From Thunnus maccoyii (taxonomy: Eukaryota > Chordata > Actinopteri > Scombriformes > Scombridae): a stretch of DNA of 64,000 nucleotides. Shown here in pieces: positions 1 through 11,545 of the stretch; position 1 is the first letter of the stretch, and every line of letters begins with the position of its first letter. The stretch lies in NCBI RefSeq assembly GCF_910596095.1, contig NC_056544.1:13935155-13999154 (forward strand), given 5' to 3'. Below the pieces are notes generated by a model. The model did no database searches and was not told where the DNA came from. It worked only from the letters and a program-made list of their open reading frames with translations. Made by a program: the position numbers and the translations under genes.

Positions 1-88
1 AATACAACAGTCTTCAATATGAATGGGTAGAATTAGGAGATACATGAGACTAAATATGACAAATGTGTCACATTTCCCAGTAATTGAT

Positions 89-94
89 TTTATT
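89..94 (-). terminator. candidate polyadenylation signal of dhrs12
   Basis: AATAAA on the minus strand, 40 nt beyond the dhrs12 stop codon. It is the first such hexamer downstream. A real 3' end this close would mean a very short 3'UTR, and the window edge hides any alternative site. Confidence 0.4.
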
Positions 95-133
95 GTTATA
101 AATACTTAAATGGTGACAATGACACATCAGAAT

Positions 134-3100
134 TTAGACAACCTGAGGTCTGTAAGGACCCAGGGGACCATTGAGCTCTGTGTCAGGTTGTGGCTTAACA
201 GCTTCGGCCATATTCTCCAGTTTAGCCATGAAAGTCTGAATCTCTTTAGTAGAACTGTGAGTCCAAGCCAGAGGCAGGTGGGTAGGAACAGGCTTACGAT
301 CTGCAATACAAATGATTTGTCACAATCAGATGTACCATATGATGATGATGATGTCTAAGAAGATGAAAAAAAATGGAAAGAACATCTCCCTGTGTGTTTG
401 TGGGATGGAGCCTTTCATGCTGCTCACCTTGAAAGAACTGCCCGCTGCGTGTTCTGGCAGCAGCTCTGGACAAGGCCAACCACACCACAGTGTCAGCTCC
501 CTGCTCCACAGTGCGCAGCCTCTCTCCCATCATCTGGTGGAACTGAGGCATTGATGTGGAAACAGCTGCCAACAGGGAGACATCAGATGGGGTAAGTAGC
601 ATATTACCAACAAATACCGACTCAATGTCAAACAAATGAAATGAAGAGCCAAGATTAAAAATCTTCAGGAATGATGTTCAGATTTAGACAAAGCTACACT
701 GAGAATCTTAAGTAGAACTTTAGTAGTAATTGACAGAAAGCAACAAAATGATTATCACAATTTGAGGATTGGAGAAAAAGTTTTGAAAAAAGGGGATTAG
801 TAATATGAAAATAATTCTATTAATTTTGATGTTTTTGCTTTGTAAACAATTATTTATATTTAATTACCTATTCATTTCAGTTACGGAATGATTACAATAA
901 AGATTTGGCAAAATGACAGTTTTTAAGTTAACATTAAATATACCTTTGCACCTAATCAGATTATTTTATATATGATCTGCCTCACAATATCACAGTGATC
1001 AGATAAATACTTTTTTCATAGCTGGGCAGATGTTAAGTAGAATTTATGGTCACACATGTTTGGAGAATTTTCATCTCAACCAAATGAAAATAATTACATG
1101 TCTGATTTTACAGAAGGTGGACAGATATTTAAGTCAGGTCAACTCAAGTGAACAAAAGTTTTTGTATTGTTTTTTTTTTTGTTTGTTTGAAAGAAAATCA
1201 GATGGATGGACTTTAAAACTGCCAGACTTTAGGTGCCATTTTGTGAAACTGTCACCTGCAGTGGCGCCTGTGAACTCAGACTGCCCCATACTTTCTGGTA
1301 AAGTCTGGTTGAGGTTTGTCTTCTTTTTAGTGAATTTGTAATCTCTAAACATTTGCTATAGCACCACCACCAGGAGAATATCTCCCATATTTGATGGACG
1401 GGACTCTTGTGTAACAATGTGATTTTTTTTTTTTTTTGTATATCATAAACAGCATTTTTTTAGAAAAACAAGTACAAACAAAAGAGAAAAAAGCACCAGC
1501 AGCAACATCAACAGTTTATTGACCATTTAGGGTGCGTTATGCGTCAGTACCTGGTGTATCTACCCAGCCTGGATGCATCACAGAGAAGTGAATGACAGGG
1601 TTTGCTTTGGCCCACTCTTGTGTCAGCACCACCTGCTGTCTCTGACAAGAAACAGCACATTGTTAGCTGTACAATTTACCTCTCTACAGTATCCCTTCTA
1701 TTGCTGTGAATGTATTTTGCATCATTTTTATTTCCATCCTTCTTTCTGTTCAATCATGCGAGACAGACACAAACCCAGTGAGACAGATGTAAAGTAGTTA
1801 CTAAGTAAATCTTTGACAAAGACTTGCAGCTAAAAAAAAATTGTTAAGATACTTTCATTCTCCTCTCCTACCTTGTTCTGGGCGTACACCATGACACCAT
1901 CAAAGTAGCCCTTCTCTGACTGCAAGTCATCAACTCGGAGTTTCTGGACCAGCATGCCTCCTGAGGACACAGTGATCTAACACAGGCAGAGAGCAAAAGA
2001 GGCACAGTGTGCTTAGACAACAGCTACTCCAGCGTTGACAAAAGTGGCATTATACTGTCCACATGATGCAGATGAGCAATTTGACTGTGTGTGTGTGTGA
2101 GATCATACCACCCTGGGATCCCGGCTCTTCTGTAGAAATGGTATGAGACTTTGGGTGAGGATGTACACCCCTAAAGAGATGGAGAAAAGTCACAAAGCTT
2201 AAGCCTTGACTTTAAATTTACAGCAGCATGAGTCTCGTTGGCCATCAGGATGATGTCTCACCCATAGTGTTGGTGGCGAAGTTCTGCTCCAGCTTCTCAT
2301 CGTTCACCTCTCTCTTGTGCACCATACACCCTGCATTGTTTATCTGTCGCAAAAACATGACAGAGAAGAAACACCCCTGCTTTATAAAGAAAGTTTTGAA
2401 TGTATTTTTTTTTGTGATGAAGACTAATGATCAATACCTACCAACACATTCAAGGATGGATACTGCTTCTTGAAGGCCTCAGCAAACTCCCAGACTTTGC
2501 GTGTCTCTGACAGGTCCAAAATATGGGCGTACACCTCCTAGAATAACCAGATTATTTATCATTCTCTCTCACAAATGAAGGGATTTCACACTTTTTTTCA
2601 TATTTAGTAATAATGATTTTTAAGGCTAACACACACTCACCGTATTCCCTGACTCACTGACAATTTCTGCCCTGGCCTCTTCGGCTTTATCTTTGTTCCT
2701 GCAGACCATGTGGACTCTCCCACCTGGAAACAAAGCATCAGACTTTATTTTCTATCTATATAAAGTGTATGACAGAGAACACACCTCTCCTACATGTACC
2801 TTTCTTGGCTATAGCCATGGCAGTCGCTCTGCCAATTCCACTGTTGGCTCCAGTGACCATAAAAGACCTTCCCACAACGGACACATTGAGATCCTGGGGC
2901 TCAAAGTCTTTAGACGCTATTTCATATCCCTTCCTGGAGGTAACACATTAAAAAATAATCAATGTGTGTCTCAGACTTGAGAGATTTACTTTTGTAAAGA
3001 CACAAGATGGATATGAGTTTGTCAAGCTGCAATGTTTTTTTTTTTTCTTTCTCCACATTTTAGCTCTAGTACAGTCAGATGATGTGAGTGTCATCCTCAA

Positions 3101-3433
3101 AACACATCAGCTGTCAATGGCACTATTGTGATTGTGCATAAAGGCCAGTTTGTGTAGGGATGTGTGCCATACAGTGATCAGACCTTTATTCCTCTTGATT
3201 AAAAAATAAATTGCATTAAATATATTTTTTTTTACAAACTGTGAATCTTATATTTAAACATTCCTAATTAAAAAAAATAGCTGAACTAACAATATACACT
3301 GACTGAAAAGCACAAAGCTGTCAGCAATACATCTATAGAGAAGCACCAACATAATGATATAATAATAGTTGACTGACCTTGTATACTGATGGATTCCGTT
3401 CAGAAACCAGACGGCATTTCGATACATAGACAT
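134..3433 (-). CDS. dhrs12: dehydrogenase/reductase SDR family member 12 (10 coding exons)
   Basis: Exons joined by eye (minus strand, first to last): 3378-3433, 2800-2933, 2641-2723, 2442-2537, 2262-2343, 2109-2170, 1872-1976, 1551-1641, 428-565, 134-300. All junctions are GT/AG and the sum is 1,014 nt, giving 337 aa plus TAA. The product is an NAD(P)-dependent short-chain dehydrogenase of the DHRS12 (SDR40C) type; its substrate is not firmly known. Visible motifs are the N-terminus MSMYRNAVWF, the cofactor loop TGANSGIG at residues 46-53, NNAG at 125-128, VTVSSGG-type serine strand near 173-178 and the catalytic YAQNK at 202-206. The C-terminal DRKPVPTHLPLAW stretch is typical of DHRS12. 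The start at 3433 was chosen because it matches the family N-terminus; an upstream in-frame ATG at 3469 would add 12 unrelated residues. The gene is divergent from ap1s3. A possible AATAAA lies at 89-94. Confidence 0.9.
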
Positions 3434-3520
3434 GTTATCAAATGAATAACAATCCCAAAAAAAGTGCACCAGCTTTCCAGTCTGTCAGCCAGCTGTGACA
3501 GGTCACTATCACATGAAGCG

Positions 3521-3561
<41 letters not shown>

Positions 3562-3962
3562 CGAGAGCACTTACTGCTCTCTACCGACCCTGCATGTACA
3601 CTGCATGTAGGATGAGTGTGTCCTGCATACACACAGTCCTCATGACAGTCAAGTGATAGAGGTTAAAGTTTGATCAGCTCATTCATTAAAACGCTTCACG
3701 CAAGTCACGTGGTGGATCCTATACCTGCGATATAAATCTACAATAACCAATCCAGATGGTTGTGGTGAGGTGTGGTGACGCGTACGGCAGGCACCGCTCC
3801 TCTTGCGGCCAGGAGGGCGGAGTTTATCAACTTTCACACTGCAGTGAACGACGGATAGAGAGGATATGTGTTCAGTTGGACTTGCTGACCCTTTGTGAGG
3901 GTTAAAGTACTTATTTTTTTTAATCGTTTCAGAGCATTAATAGCTCTTGGCGCGGCGTCAAA
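3434..3962. promoter_or_regulatory. shared head-to-head promoter region of dhrs12 and ap1s3
   Basis: The two start codons point away from each other and are 529 bp apart. The interval holds a (GA)n run at about 3533-3560, an E-box GTCACGTG at 3704-3711, a TATAAAT at 3731-3737, a CCAAT at 3747-3751 and a GC-rich stretch around 3780-3850. The ap1s3 5'UTR ends at 3962. Transcription starts were not determined; that one promoter serves both genes is inferred from the spacing. Confidence 0.55.
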
Positions 3963-6900
3963 ATGGTAAGTGCGGTTACTATTTTCTATGCGTAAGGTAA
4001 CGTCAGCTTAGCGGCTGTTCACCTGTCGCACCTGTCGTCGCTGAGAGGTAGCTAAAGCTAGAAATTACACCTCTAACCCACTCTCGTTACTCTGGAGCCT
4101 GTTTTTTCTTGTCAGGCTGCCTAACAGCACCAAAATTTGGTTTCTACTGTGAGTTTTTAACTATGTGTATCCCTTTTTTATTATTATTTGCGACAGTCGG
4201 AAGTAAGGTCCCCCTAGTAAAACAGGTTTCGTCGCTTTCCGTCGAGTCCTGCCCTGGTGGCAGTTTAATGCTTTACATATTAATTTGCCTGTGGGCTGAC
4301 ACAGGGGATACACACCTGGAAATACCTGTAAAAGGACTGGTTGTGCTGTTTTTTCTAGTGTCACTGTAGCCTACTAATCCCTGCTATCCTTTAGTTCCCA
4401 AATTGCATACAATGAAAAACAGGTATGTCTTCATTTTGTAGAGCAACTGAGCCGTGACATATTTTAAAATATCCTCTTACAGGTGGCTTCGACAACTGTC
4501 CCATATTTTATGTATCTGGTATCTCCAAAATATGAAAATTATGCCTCCACCATTACAGTAAAAGGAAGTATTGTGGGCATTATACTGCACAGGCTTATTT
4601 GTAATTAAAAGTCCCCCTCTGGTCAAGAAAGGGTTTTTTTCTTCTTGTTCCTATAATTGAGTGTTTGAACGTCACTGTGCAGGATGATGTATGTGCAGAG
4701 TTTGACACTAGAAAGATGTTTTCACATTCAAAAGTGAAAGTTTCTCTGTGCTTATTGAAAATCTGATTTTTAGGGGTGGCCCCATGAGCAGGATTTGTGA
4801 CATGACAAGTAGTTTGGCAGCCAATCCTGGTCCAGTGTACAACTTTACTGTGATGTGCTCATAACACTGAGAATGGTTTCCTACTTCACTTTCCACCAAT
4901 TCAACCTTTGAAATGAACAATAGTTACATATTTAAAGATTCTGGATTTTCAGTGACGGAGAAGGAGTAGATGCCGTTTTAAGGATTTTAAAGTGATAATT
5001 AGACATTTTTTGTGGAAAAACCATATTTGACACATATTATTGTTCAAAGCAGAGTGTTTGAACTTTGCTTTGTTGAGTTTGCAATGATGGTTGGCCTGTG
5101 AAAAAGGATTTTTGAACATATGAATAAATTTGTTACTCAACTAATCAGACCAACTCTTTCTTTCTTGTAATGAAATATATCCCCAGATTTTTTGCAAACA
5201 TATTTTCAAGTCAAGCCAGTTTCATTTATATATCCCCAAATCACAAATTGATCTAAGAGGGCTTTACAATCTCTACGATGTATGACACCCTCCATCATTC
5301 GACCCTAAATTCAGTCACGGAAAACCTCCACACAAAAAAACCACTTAAACTCATTTATTATCAACAATGCGAGGAAGATTCAAAGGAAACAGTGCGGCAG
5401 TGTGGTTCTGATGGAGTTGGGGGGGAAAAATTAATGTCCACAGTGATATGTAGCCAAGTCTATTTCCGAAGCTAGGAAACACGTTCTCTAAACATCCGAA
5501 ACACAACTCCTCAGCTCTGTTGAAAATCGGAAGGGAAACTCCAAACACCCCTTCCTCAATCATTTGTTGACCTTCACATTTCTGCCTGCCAAGACTTTTC
5601 TTTTTTTCCTTGTATTGGTGGTGTTTAGTCAGCGGAGTTATTCTTTAATGAGCCGTGACAGCAGCTCAACACCCAAACGACCCTCGGTTTGTGTGTGTGT
5701 GTGTGTGTGTGTGTGTTGGTGGCTAGTTAATAATGCCCTATGGATTGACTTTGTGTGGACATACTCTATGCGTGCACGCATCACAGTTGCCACTCTGACC
5801 CTGCGGTGTGTCTGTGTTGTTAGATGCGTTTCCTGCTGCTCTTCAGTCGCCAGGGGAAACTGCGTCTGCAGAAGTGGTTTACACCCATATCGGAACGTGA
5901 GAAGAAGAAGATAATCAGGGACATGACCACCATGGTGTTGGCAAGACAACCACGCTCCTGTAACTTCCTGCACTGGAAAGACCTTAAGATTATTTACAAG
6001 AGGTGGGTGGGTTATTTTCTCTGTTTCTTAGGCAACAGGACCACCAGTCTCCTTTCTACTCACAGATACATCTCCTGTATGTGTAACATATATCTCCTCT
6101 ACATCAGCTGAAAATCATCACTTTGTTTTCCGCAGATATGCAAGCTTGTATTTCTGCTTGGGTGTAGAGAACCAGGAGAATGAGCTGTTAGCCTTGGAGG
6201 TTATTCATCGCTACGTGGAGCTGCTGGACAAATACTTTGGCAATGTATTTCACTGTGTTTCATCTTCTTTAATCAACTGTAGTCTGAGGTGTAGGACTGC
6301 AACTAAGGATTATTTTCATTATCGATTAGTCTGTTGGATATTTCCTCGATTATTTGATTAATTATTTTGTCAATAAAATGCCAGAAAATACTGAAAAATG
6401 CCTGTTACAACTTCTTGAAGCCCAAAGTGACGTCTTCAAACATCTTGTTTTGTCCAATCAGTGGCTTCAATCCAAAGATATTGAGTTTACCATCATAAAT
6501 GACACAGCTTAAAATGAAGCAGCAACCAGTGAATATGTGTTATTTTTGCTTAAAAAAGTGATAAATGATTATTTAATTATCAAAATAGTTTCTGATTAAT
6601 TTTCTGTCAATCAATGTACCAATTAATTGACTAATTGTTGCAGCTCTACTGAAGTGTAATTTTGACATTTGATGGCAGCACAAGTCCTGAACATATTACT
6701 GTTGAAATAGGTTGTCGCTGTTTTCTACAGAGATTGTTTTTAACAGCCTTTTTAATCCAAAAATGCACCTGCAATAATCACTGTCATGCCCCCCTCTCAG
6801 GTGTGTGAGCTGGACATAATCTTTAACTTTGAGAAGGCCTATTTTATTCTGGATGAGTTCCTAATGGGAGGGGAAATACAGGAAACCTCCAAACAGATGG

Positions 6901-7878
6901 TGAATCGCGCCATCGAAGCCTCAGACATGTTACAGGAGGTGAGACGCTCATGCACACACACACTCACGCATGACACAACAGGAGGCATGTTAACATCTGT
7001 TGCGTGGTTCAACATCATTGAACAATGATTCTGGTGGAATCGGAGGACATTAAATTACGGCTGTGGGGTACTTTTGGATTGTAGAGGGTCTCAAATCGGT
7101 TCTTTATATTTTGCAAAGCAGAAACACATTTGATGAATTCTGTATCAAGCTCCAATATGGTTTCAGTTTATTTTTGTGAGTGTGAATTTACCAACAAGCG
7201 TCACAAGTAGTCGGTGTCATAATGAGTTCATTTAACAGCGGTGCTGCTGAGTCCCTGGTGTGCCTTTTGTCTTTCTCATAGCTAATAGGTTTCTGGATGT
7301 TAGCTGTTGCTCCTTTTTTTTTTTTTTTTTAGATATAGACTTGTGTTTGTGCTGCTGTTTTCTTACCCCTGTGTGTGTATATATCTCTCTCTCCCTCTGC
7401 CAGCGTTATTGCGAGTGAGAGACAGATTTCCCTGGAACGCGGCGTAGGTTTAGTGTTTGGCTGATGCTTCCCACTCTCCCTGTGATGGCTGTGTGTGGTA
7501 CGGTAGTTCACTGGGTGTGTTGTTCTGTGCTTCTGAGTAGGGCTGACTAACATTTGAATCTAGAGTTGGATTTTGCGCAGTGTAGCCTCCTATTCATTTT
7601 GACCATTATCGCTTCAGGATGACAACAGTGAGTGGTATGAGGTGGAGCTGTTTGGATGACCTTGAATATGGACAGACAGGTTAGATGTTCTGCTTGTGTT
7701 AGTTCACTGTATGTTGCTGTTCTCAGCACCTAATAACAGGTGATGTGTAGATGTGTGCCTGTGAATATTAATTGCATGATAATCTGTTTTTTTAAGAGGC
7801 TGAGAAGCTGATTTATCCTCTTTGTGCTTTTTTTTTTCCTAGACCATGGAGGAGTATATGAGCAAACCTGCATTTTAA
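3963..7878 (+). CDS. ap1s3: AP-1 complex subunit sigma-3 (5 coding exons)
   Basis: Coding exons are 3963-3965 (the ATG alone), 5824-6002, 6136-6244, 6801-6938 and 7843-7878, with consensus GT/AG ends; total 154 aa, the usual family length. The product is the small sigma chain of the AP-1 clathrin adaptor, which sorts cargo at the trans-Golgi network and endosomes. The N-terminal [20 protein letters not shown], the core [25 protein letters not shown] and [22 protein letters not shown] are diagnostic of AP-1 sigma chains. GEIQETSK and the ending [11 protein letters not shown] point to sigma-3 of fish type rather than sigma-1 or sigma-2. Linkage to scg2 and acsl3 agrees with human AP1S3. Whether this is the a or b fish copy cannot be settled here. 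Intron 3 carries a MITE-like repeat. Confidence 0.93.
5205..5420. repeat. degenerate fish interspersed repeat fragment
   Basis: The stretch resembles a common teleost repeat beginning with a TTTCATTTATATA-like block and continuing through GGGCTTTACAATCT and a diverged run ending in several A-rich tracts. It was recognised from memory of fish repeats; class not assigned. Confidence 0.45.
5690..5717. repeat. (GT)n microsatellite
   Basis: About 13 uninterrupted GT units in ap1s3 intron 1, 107 bp before the exon 2 acceptor. Confidence 0.95.
6293..6647. mobile_element. MITE-like palindromic repeat, copy 1 (in ap1s3 intron 3)
   Basis: The element opens with AGGACTGCAACTAAGGATTA and closes with an inverted counterpart ending TTGCAGCTCTA; both arms are rich in ATTAAT/GATTAAT. 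A middle block includes GACGTCTTCAAACATCTTG and TATGTG. It has no coding capacity. This family is widespread in percomorph genomes and two further copies lie at 14571 and 23498. Confidence 0.75.
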
Positions 7879-8624
7879 CCCGTGGAAAAAGGACATAAGT
7901 AACACTGGGGGGAAATACAGGAACCAGATGTACTGTACATGAGTCAAAGAAGTTTCTGAACATGGAAATGGGATTTACTTTGATTCCACTGGACTTTTTC
8001 AAAAGAGGAAATGGGCATATTGAATGTCTGCTCGCCTTCCGCCTGAAACACTGCTGCAATGTAACTTCATTTGAGGGTAAATCTCATATGTGTTCATAGT
8101 CTTGCACTCATTTGAAGGAGGGGATGGGGTTTCATCACATTAATTGCTGTGATTAAATTCAAATGAAGTAGTAATAGAGGATCAGGGATATGAAAAGCAT
8201 AACCATGAAGTGATTTTTAGGTTTATAAATTTGCTTCATTCATATTTAAATCATGCCTTAACATATTGGAATTGAATGATTTTATTCCAAAAATTATGAA
8301 GAACTAATTTTAAGGGAAATTGTGCTTCTCTGCAATTTGTGTGAATATTGAAAAGAACAAATTTAATTCTTAAAAAACATGTTTGTAACAGATGTCACGT
8401 TTTGTAATTACAATATGAACCAATAATAGGCTTTGCTTTCACACCTGCATACAACAGATTTTTGAATCAGACTGATTATGAAGAATTTCTTACAGTTTTT
8501 AATCTATATAAACTATCGCTTCTGTTTGGGGCCATTAGTCTTCACAAGGAGCTGTGTCTAGTGCGGGTGTGAATATCACTGTTTTTATAACGTGCAATTT
8601 ATGATGTCGGAGCTTGTGATTAAA
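7879..8624 (+). other. ap1s3: ap1s3 3'UTR with candidate poly(A) signal
   Basis: Noncoding sequence after the stop codon. The last plausible signal before the converging scg2 transcript is ATTAAA at 8619-8624. The end is inferred, not observed. Confidence 0.5.
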
Positions 8625-8881
8625 ATATGTATTTTGATAAGCAGTCTGCAGTGAGGGTTTTTTTTTATTTTTTTTTTTTTACCACCATTCTCCTCCTATT
8701 TAATCAAAAATCACCACACCTCCACCAAATGGGATTCAGTGTTTTCTCAACATCTTTTTTCCTTCTGCTTCCTCTCATTATGAACCCTGTGGTGTATGGT
8801 GTGATTTTTTTAAATTTATTTATTTATTTTTTTTAATAAGGCAACACAACTCAGCAAGAAGAAAAATAATACCGCTGATGC

Positions 8882-9739
8882 TTTATTCATCTGTGATTCA
8901 TCACACATTATTGAACATGTACAAAATGGTTTAAAAATGAGCATACATAGCACAACCACTGGTAGGCCAACAATACAGAGCTTCGCAGTATGAAAGGGTT
9001 GGAAGGCAGGCGACGGTCTGATATTTAGACTTGGAAATAAGTATCCATAATAATAACAATAAATCCACTAACCCTGAATATATCACGAGTCACAACAACA
9101 CTCGTTCTCAGGCCAGCACACTGCCCTAACAAAATATCCCTATAATATTCTTATACTGTCAGTATATCTTGATGGTAACCAATCACTGTAGCTTGTGTTT
9201 TTAAAGGCCCAGTCAGCATACATTGTCATTTATAGGTATATTCACATATGAAGAATTTTACAGTGATGAAAAATAAGCATTTTTACCATTACTCATTTGA
9301 TCATAATTGAAAATATAGGCCTGTTTCTTGCCGTGTCTACAAACACAATCAATGTAAACAAACTTTTAACAACATCACAAAACTTTATTAAATTGGATTT
9401 CAGTGTCATTTGACATTAGTCAATATATTCATTGGCAATTTAGGAGTGATAGCAGGTTCAAATCCTATGTTTAGAATATTCCTACCCTTTTGGTCTCACA
9501 CGGATTGCACCTTTAATCTCATAATATTTCTATGATGTTCTTGCAGCAAGTAGGGACTATTTTCCTAAAAATGTATTGGACCTGTAAGGTTGCTATAATT
9601 CTTTTTCGTTAGGGTGATATTACCAGCTATAGTTCATATAATAGAAATTTGTAAACTAGATCACATCCACCAAACATTATTTTTGAGACAGTATAAATAC
9701 TATATTCATAATTTCGTGCGTCTTGCAGGTGGGGTCAGC
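8882..9739 (-). other. scg2: scg2 3'UTR
   Basis: AT-rich sequence downstream of the scg2 stop codon, ending at an AATAAA (minus strand) at 8882-8887. About 260 bp separate this from the proposed end of ap1s3, so the two genes converge tail to tail without clear overlap. Confidence 0.5.
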
Positions 9740-11545
9740 CTACATCCCTGCCACTGTGTTTTCACGGTGCCCCTCCTCTTCCTCAATCACGGTCTGTGGA
9801 GCTGAGGTCTTGGCCGTGATCTCCTCTTTCCCTTGCATCTCTGTGGGATTTACTTTCTCTGTGGCCACTTCGGTTTCCCTCTTGGCTACTGGCCTTTTGT
9901 CAGTGTCCGCTTGCCCCAAGTAGTCCTTCATGGCTCGCTCGTACAGCTCGTATGGGAACTGTCCCTTCAGCTGCGCCTGGGTGTCCCTCTTGGTGATGGT
10001 GTTGGGGTACTCTGTGAGGATTTTGGCCGCCAGGTAGGTCGTCACCTCGTCTTCCACGTCGCCGTCGTCATCCTCGTCATCCCCGCCGTCAGCCTGGCGT
10101 TTCAGGGGCATCTTGTTGAGCTCGGATAAAAAGAGGTTCTCCCTGCGCCCGGAGGGAGGGGGGATTTTAACTGGTCCTGAATTTGCGGCAGGGTTGGACG
10201 CCACTGGGATCCTGTCCGAGGAAGGAGAAGTCTTCAGGGGTCTCTGCATCACCGGGTACTCGTTACTGATAGTCTCCACGCCGATGATGTCCAGAAAGTC
10301 CTCTCTGTCCATATCCTCGGGGGCGGGCTTGCTCTTCAGCGGCAGTCTGCGGCTGAAGTACCTGATCTTGGGTGTCTGGCCGGTCGTGTAGCGAGCAGAG
10401 CCTTGGGGGTTGCGGTGGAGCTTTCTGAGCTCCTCTGTGAGCAGCATATCGATAAGGTCCTGTGGTGGGACGTGGAGCTTCAGGGAGAGCTCCAGCAACT
10501 CCTTCACTGTCCGAGGATCCACAATGGAGGGGCGGATCAGTCTCTTTCTTTGCTCTCCGGTCTTGTCCCTCTTCTGCGTCTGGTCGCTCATCTCGAGGAC
10601 CTTCAACAGGTAGTAATCTACCAGTTTAGTGTCATCATCAGCGTCTTCTTGGTTCTGGTTCGCCCGGCGTTGCATTTCCTCCCTCTCAGCTTCCTCCTGC
10701 TCACCGAGCGCCCTGTCCATTTCCTCATGGCTCCCGTTGACCATCTCCTCCGTCTCCTCTCTCTCCTCCACGGGGACCCACTCCTCTCCTCCGGCCACAT
10801 CCTCGTAGGCCGGGTTTCTTAGGCTAAAGGCGTCCTCATCCTCGTCATCGTCGTCCCCGAACACGCCTCTCTTCTGGCCGGTGGCGGTGGGCATCCTCCC
10901 AAGCTCTTCAAAGATGGAGCGTAAATTGGCAAGGCTCTGGGGTGTATACTGCTCGTCCAGGTCCTCTGTGGCCCGTTTGGAAGCGTCCGTATTCTCCTCA
11001 TCCTCAAACATCAACGGGTATTTCTTGTGGGGTCTGGGGAAATTACCGTAGTCTACCGGTGCGGCGCTCTCGGGGATTTCAGTGTCTTTGGTGCGGTGCC
11101 TGTGCGTGCGGCGGTCGTTCCTGGGCGCCGATGCGGGGATGACTTTCGCGTCTTTCCCGGCCTGATCCTGGAGAGACTTTAGCAGGGCTTTCATCAGCTG
11201 CTCAGCGGTAATGTCCTGCCTCTGTATGCCGGGGGAAGGCTGACGGTCCCCGGGACCCTCGTCCTGCTGCGAGGCGAGCTGAAGCAGGACCCTGAACTTG
11301 TCCACTTCGTCGTAATCCACGGGTTCAGGCCGGCCCCCGTTCCGCTGCTTCAGGTTTTCAATGTACTCCAGGGCTTTGATCATGTCGGAGCTGGGTGGGT
11401 AGGCAGCCGGCTGCCCCTCACTATCCCCGCCTCGGAGCCTGTAGTGGCGGGGGAGAGACGCAGCCTGCACAGCGCATCCATGGAGGAGGAAGGCGAGCAG
11501 GACCACGGCTCCCCCCGCGGGCAACTTGTGGTGGAAATGCAGCAT
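9740..11545 (-). CDS. scg2: secretogranin II precursor
   Basis: One coding exon of 601 aa plus TAG. An AG acceptor lies 20 nt upstream of the ATG at 11545, so the longer frame from 11581 is rejected because it would read back through the intron. Granin family: an acidic regulated-secretory-granule protein cleaved at dibasic sites into neuropeptides. A signal peptide spans about residues 1-28 (hydrophobic AVVLLAFLL). Residues 192-224, bounded by KR on both sides, are secretoneurin: ATEDLDEQYTPQSLANLRS then IFEELGRM (genomic 10874-10972). The motif NPAYEDVAGGEEW follows, as in mammalian EM66. Further KR/RR sites occur to the C-terminus, where ERAMKDYLGQADTDK resembles the manserin segment. The ATEDLDEQY start of secretoneurin suggests the fish scg2b type, but paralogue assignment is from memory. 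Confidence 0.93.
   Translation of the reverse strand: MLHFHHKLPAGGAVVLLAFLLHGCAVQAASLPRHYRLRGGDSEGQPAAYPPSSDMIKALEYIENLKQRNGGRPEPVDYDEVDKFRVLLQLASQQDEGPGDRQPSPGIQRQDITAEQLMKALLKSLQDQAGKDAKVIPASAPRNDRRTHRHRTKDTEIPESAAPVDYGNFPRPHKKYPLMFEDEENTDASKRATEDLDEQYTPQSLANLRSIFEELGRMPTATGQKRGVFGDDDDEDEDAFSLRNPAYEDVAGGEEWVPVEEREETEEMVNGSHEEMDRALGEQEEAEREEMQRRANQNQEDADDDTKLVDYYLLKVLEMSDQTQKRDKTGEQRKRLIRPSIVDPRTVKELLELSLKLHVPPQDLIDMLLTEELRKLHRNPQGSARYTTGQTPKIRYFSRRLPLKSKPAPEDMDREDFLDIIGVETISNEYPVMQRPLKTSPSSDRIPVASNPAANSGPVKIPPPSGRRENLFLSELNKMPLKRQADGGDDEDDDGDVEDEVTTYLAAKILTEYPNTITKRDTQAQLKGQFPYELYERAMKDYLGQADTDKRPVAKRETEVATEKVNPTEMQGKEEITAKTSAPQTVIEEEEGHRENTVAGM
10874..10972 (-). other. scg2: secretoneurin peptide coding segment
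   Basis: It encodes a 33-residue peptide flanked by Lys-Arg cleavage sites. The central YTPQSLA core is the invariant signature of secretoneurin in vertebrates. Confidence 0.88.

Larger units (their letters stand above)
3966..5823 (+). other. ap1s3: ap1s3 intron 1
   Basis: This 1.86-kb intron separates the lone ATG codon from the rest of the reading frame. It contains an old fish interspersed repeat near 5205-5420 and a (GT)n run at 5690-5717. No additional exon was recognised. Confidence 0.8.

Noticed and set aside
3434-3469. Upstream in-frame ATG of dhrs12
   Set aside because: The extra 12 residues have no counterpart in the family, while MSMYRNAVWF from 3433 does.
9833-10822. Plus-strand frames opposite scg2
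   Set aside because: Shadows of the scg2 coding exon; no domain and no start context of note.
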